From Deltaproteobacteria bacterium (GTDB lineage: Bacteria > Desulfobacterota > Desulfobacteria > Desulfobacterales > SURF-15), in NCBI GenBank assembly GCA_024644775.1, contig JAHEHB010000290.1:1-7122 (forward strand): 7,122 nucleotides of DNA, written 5' to 3'. The translations under genes and the position numbers were made by a program. Below, piece by piece: positions 5,487 through 7,122 of this stretch. The notes under the pieces are model-generated. The model worked only from the letters and a program-made list of their open reading frames with translations. It did not search any database and had not been told where the DNA came from. Every line of letters starts with the position of its first letter. Position 1 is the first letter of the stretch.

Positions 5487-5577
5487 GAACCGCAGAATGC
5501 TAAACAAGGAGTGTCGAATTTCGAAGTCTTACTATCACTTCTTCGGTTCTAAATTTCTTGTTCGATATTCGATATTC
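5487..5577. repeat. degenerate palindromic intergenic element
   Basis: A left half containing ACAAGGAGTGTCGAATTTCG and ending in GAAGT is partly complementary to a right half running ACTTC...AAATTTCTTGT. The right end has a tandem TTCGATA/TTCGATA repeat (5561-5574). The arms are imperfect (ACTTC/GAAGT and CTTGTT/AACAAG pair well, the middle poorly). The TTCGATATTCGATATTC wording is typical of dispersed intergenic repeats in this bacterial group, by recollection. It is probably an old, decayed copy of a different family from the 5224-5399 element. Confidence 0.45.
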
Positions 5578-5589
5578 AAAATTTAAAAT
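5561..5589 (+). promoter_or_regulatory. weak candidate promoter for the CoA-hydrolase/GNAT gene
   Basis: TAAAAT (5584-5589) matches the -10 box at 5 of 6 bases. TTCGAT (5561-5566), 17 bases upstream, matches the -35 box at only 3 of 6. The start site would be near 5596. It sits in the right end of the degenerate repeat, so the repeat may supply the promoter. AT-rich surroundings make chance matches likely. Confidence 0.25.
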
Positions 5590-5615
5590 ATATTTGGCTA
5601 GTTTTGGGAGTTTAA

Positions 5616-7122
5616 ATGGGCAAGGCGCCTCTTTCCCAATGGGAGCAACGTCTCGTACCTCCTCAGCGGGTTTTGAACGAGATCGAATCCGGTAATTGCA
5701 TATTCATCAGCACGGGTGTGGCGGAACCCAGAACCTTTTTAAAATGTTTGATCGACTCCGAGTCGATGGATTTCAAGGATCTGGAGTTGATACAGCTTCT
5801 AAGTCTGGGAGAGGCAATTGTCCCCAAGTCCCTCGGCTCTGAAAGCTATCGCCTGAAAACGTTTTCCTCCATAGGGATAGCAGATCGGGCGATTTCGGCT
5901 GGGAAAGCGGATTTGCTTCCCTGCCGTTTTTCTCGCGTTCCTCGGTTGATTGAACAAGGGAGGCTCCCCATCGATGTGGCGGTTATCCAGATTACAGTCC
6001 CCAACGAGGCCGGTTATTGCAGTCTCGGGGTAGCGGTGGATGTGGCACGCCTCGCAATGTCACAAGCCTCTCTGGTGGTGGGGGAAATAAACCCGCACAT
6101 ACCGCGTACCTTTGGAGATACGTATGTACCGCTGTCGGATTTTGATTATCTTGTACGTGCGACAAAGCCCCCTTTCTTGCTTAAACGATCCCCGGTGGAT
6201 GCGATCTCGGATCGATTGGCGTCCAAGGTTTGTTCGTTAATCGACGATGGGAGCTGTTTTGCCCTCTCGCCCGGGCCCCTTTACGAGGCCTTGGGTCGGT
6301 ATTTGGTCGGCAAGCGTGATCTGGGCGTACACTCACCGTATTTTACCGATGCCCTGATGGATCTGGTTAAAAGCGGTGTTGTAACCAATCGGTACAAAGA
6401 TACTTGCAGAGGCAGATGTTTAACATCGTATGCGGCAGGCACATCAGAGCTGATGACATGGTTGGATCGAAATCCCTTGGTTGAATTTCAGAGTATCGGG
6501 ATGGTCTGCGATCCGATTCAGATCGGACGAAATCACCGGTTTGTGGCGATTTTTCCTGCCGATAAAGTAGATTTGTCCGGACGCGTCGTTCTGAATTTCG
6601 ATGGAATAAATGCATGTTTCGGTCCGGAAACGGCGATCGATTTGATTCAAGGTGCCGAGCTTTCAAATGATGGAAAAACCATTTTTGCGCTTCCCAGCAG
6701 GGATTCGAAAGGAAATGCAAATATCCGGCTTTCAGTAGAGAAATTTCAGTACCGCTTTATACAGCGGGAGACCGCCGATACGGTTGTAACAGAATACGGC
6801 GTTGCAAGCCTGAGCGGCAGAACGGTGAGGGAGCGTGCCCAGGCATTAATTGATATTGCCCACCCCGAGGATCGGCTCACACTGGTAGAGCAGGCAAAAA
6901 AGAAAAACATTCTTTATCCCGATCAAATCTTTTTAGCCGAGTGTGCACGTCTTTATCCGGCCGAGGTCACGTCCCAACAAATTTTTAAAGGAGGGGCTCA
7001 GATTCGGTTCCGGGCCATCAGACCTTCCGATGAAGAAGGAATGCGACGATTGTTTTACCGATTTTCCGAAGAAACGGTCTATTATCGATATTTTTCTCCT
7101 ATCACCCGTATGCCCCATCCAA
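5616..7122 (+). CDS. acetyl-CoA hydrolase/CoA-transferase-like protein fused to GNAT acetyltransferase domain (3' end missing)
   Basis: 502 codons are visible and the frame is open at the right edge. The start at 5616 has GGGAG 5 bases upstream. Residues about 10-440 follow the acetyl-CoA hydrolase / 4-hydroxybutyrate CoA-transferase fold in order: an N-terminal ISTGVAEP loop, E157 in GEINPHIPRTFGD, LGVHSPYFTDALMDL (236-250), a GAELS...IFALPSR stretch, and the strong C-terminal block VVTEYGVA...RERAQALIDIAHP from 390. From about 462 a GNAT domain begins (RFRAIRPSDEEG, then FSEETVYYRYFSP), resembling the acetyltransferase part of Pat-type protein acetyltransferases; its acetyl-CoA loop lies beyond the window. 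Related CoA-transferases have HTE or HSE with the catalytic Glu; here the triplet is H239-S240-P241. The protein may therefore bind acyl-CoA as a regulatory module, or the Pro may be normal in this fusion subfamily. It is separated from the hcp operon by repeats and is probably unrelated to it. Confidence 0.88.
   Translation, partial: MGKAPLSQWEQRLVPPQRVLNEIESGNCIFISTGVAEPRTFLKCLIDSESMDFKDLELIQLLSLGEAIVPKSLGSESYRLKTFSSIGIADRAISAGKADLLPCRFSRVPRLIEQGRLPIDVAVIQITVPNEAGYCSLGVAVDVARLAMSQASLVVGEINPHIPRTFGDTYVPLSDFDYLVRATKPPFLLKRSPVDAISDRLASKVCSLIDDGSCFALSPGPLYEALGRYLVGKRDLGVHSPYFTDALMDLVKSGVVTNRYKDTCRGRCLTSYAAGTSELMTWLDRNPLVEFQSIGMVCDPIQIGRNHRFVAIFPADKVDLSGRVVLNFDGINACFGPETAIDLIQGAELSNDGKTIFALPSRDSKGNANIRLSVEKFQYRFIQRETADTVVTEYGVASLSGRTVRERAQALIDIAHPEDRLTLVEQAKKKNILYPDQIFLAECARLYPAEVTSQQIFKGGAQIRFRAIRPSDEEGMRRLFYRFSEETVYYRYFSPITRMPHP

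Larger units (their letters stand above)
5228..5615. other. 388-base non-coding stretch between ferredoxin-like and CoA-hydrolase genes
   Basis: No convincing reading frame is present on either strand. The left 172 bases belong to the large palindromic element. Bases 5400-5486 are AT-rich with nothing recognisable. Bases 5487-5577 form a second, degenerate inverted element, and 5561-5589 may hold a weak promoter for the gene starting at 5616. No tRNA or riboswitch pattern was seen. Confidence 0.7.

Noticed and set aside
5224..5577. CRISPR array
   Set aside because: The repeats are inverted, of two different kinds and not regularly spaced; there are no direct repeats with spacers.
6367..6720. 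117-residue minus-strand frame inside the CoA-hydrolase gene
   Set aside because: The plus strand is continuously open with clear family motifs; the minus-strand product shows no recognisable domain.

Overview
The window looks like chromosomal DNA from a strictly anaerobic, probably sulfate-reducing bacterium of the Desulfobacterota (former Deltaproteobacteria, Desulfobacterales-like). This is inferred from a class I (anaerobe-type) hybrid cluster protein under an apparent HcpR-type Crp/Fnr regulator, a partner iron-sulfur protein of the kind found next to hcp in Desulfovibrio, an acetyl-CoA hydrolase/GNAT fusion, and palindromic GTCATNCCGG-type intergenic repeats. No marker gene fixes the genus.

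Left part (1-653). A small exported Cys/His-rich protein is encoded on the minus strand (98-511), with a possible start of another minus-strand gene running off the left edge. A divergent intergenic region (512-653) holds a good sigma70-like promoter reading right and a small inverted repeat.

Central part (654-5227), a nitrosative/oxidative stress locus. A rubrerythrin-like diiron protein (654-1160) converges, with a 5-bp gap, on a Crp/Fnr regulator (1166-1855, minus). The regulator is divergent from hcp. A perfect 14-bp FNR-like palindrome lies between them, where it could activate hcp (about -41 from a plausible start site) and also overlap the regulator's own -35. Downstream, hcp (1981-3609), a zinc-ribbon plus HD-domain protein (3697-4449) and a two-domain ferredoxin-like protein (4475-5227) run in one direction and probably form one operon. 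Working model: the regulator senses NO or a related signal and turns on Hcp, which reduces NO or acts as a nitrosylase. The iron-sulfur protein supplies electrons, and the HD protein has an unknown, possibly nucleotide-related role. The neighbouring diiron protein would fit the same stress theme.

Right part (5228-7122). A 388-base non-coding stretch contains two palindromic repeat elements. The first is about 176 bp and its outer arm overlaps the stop codon of the ferredoxin gene. The second is degenerate. Beyond them starts a long gene (5616 to the right edge, incomplete) for an acetyl-CoA hydrolase/CoA-transferase-like protein that runs into a GNAT acetyltransferase domain. The position expected to hold the CoA-transferase catalytic glutamate appears to be proline.
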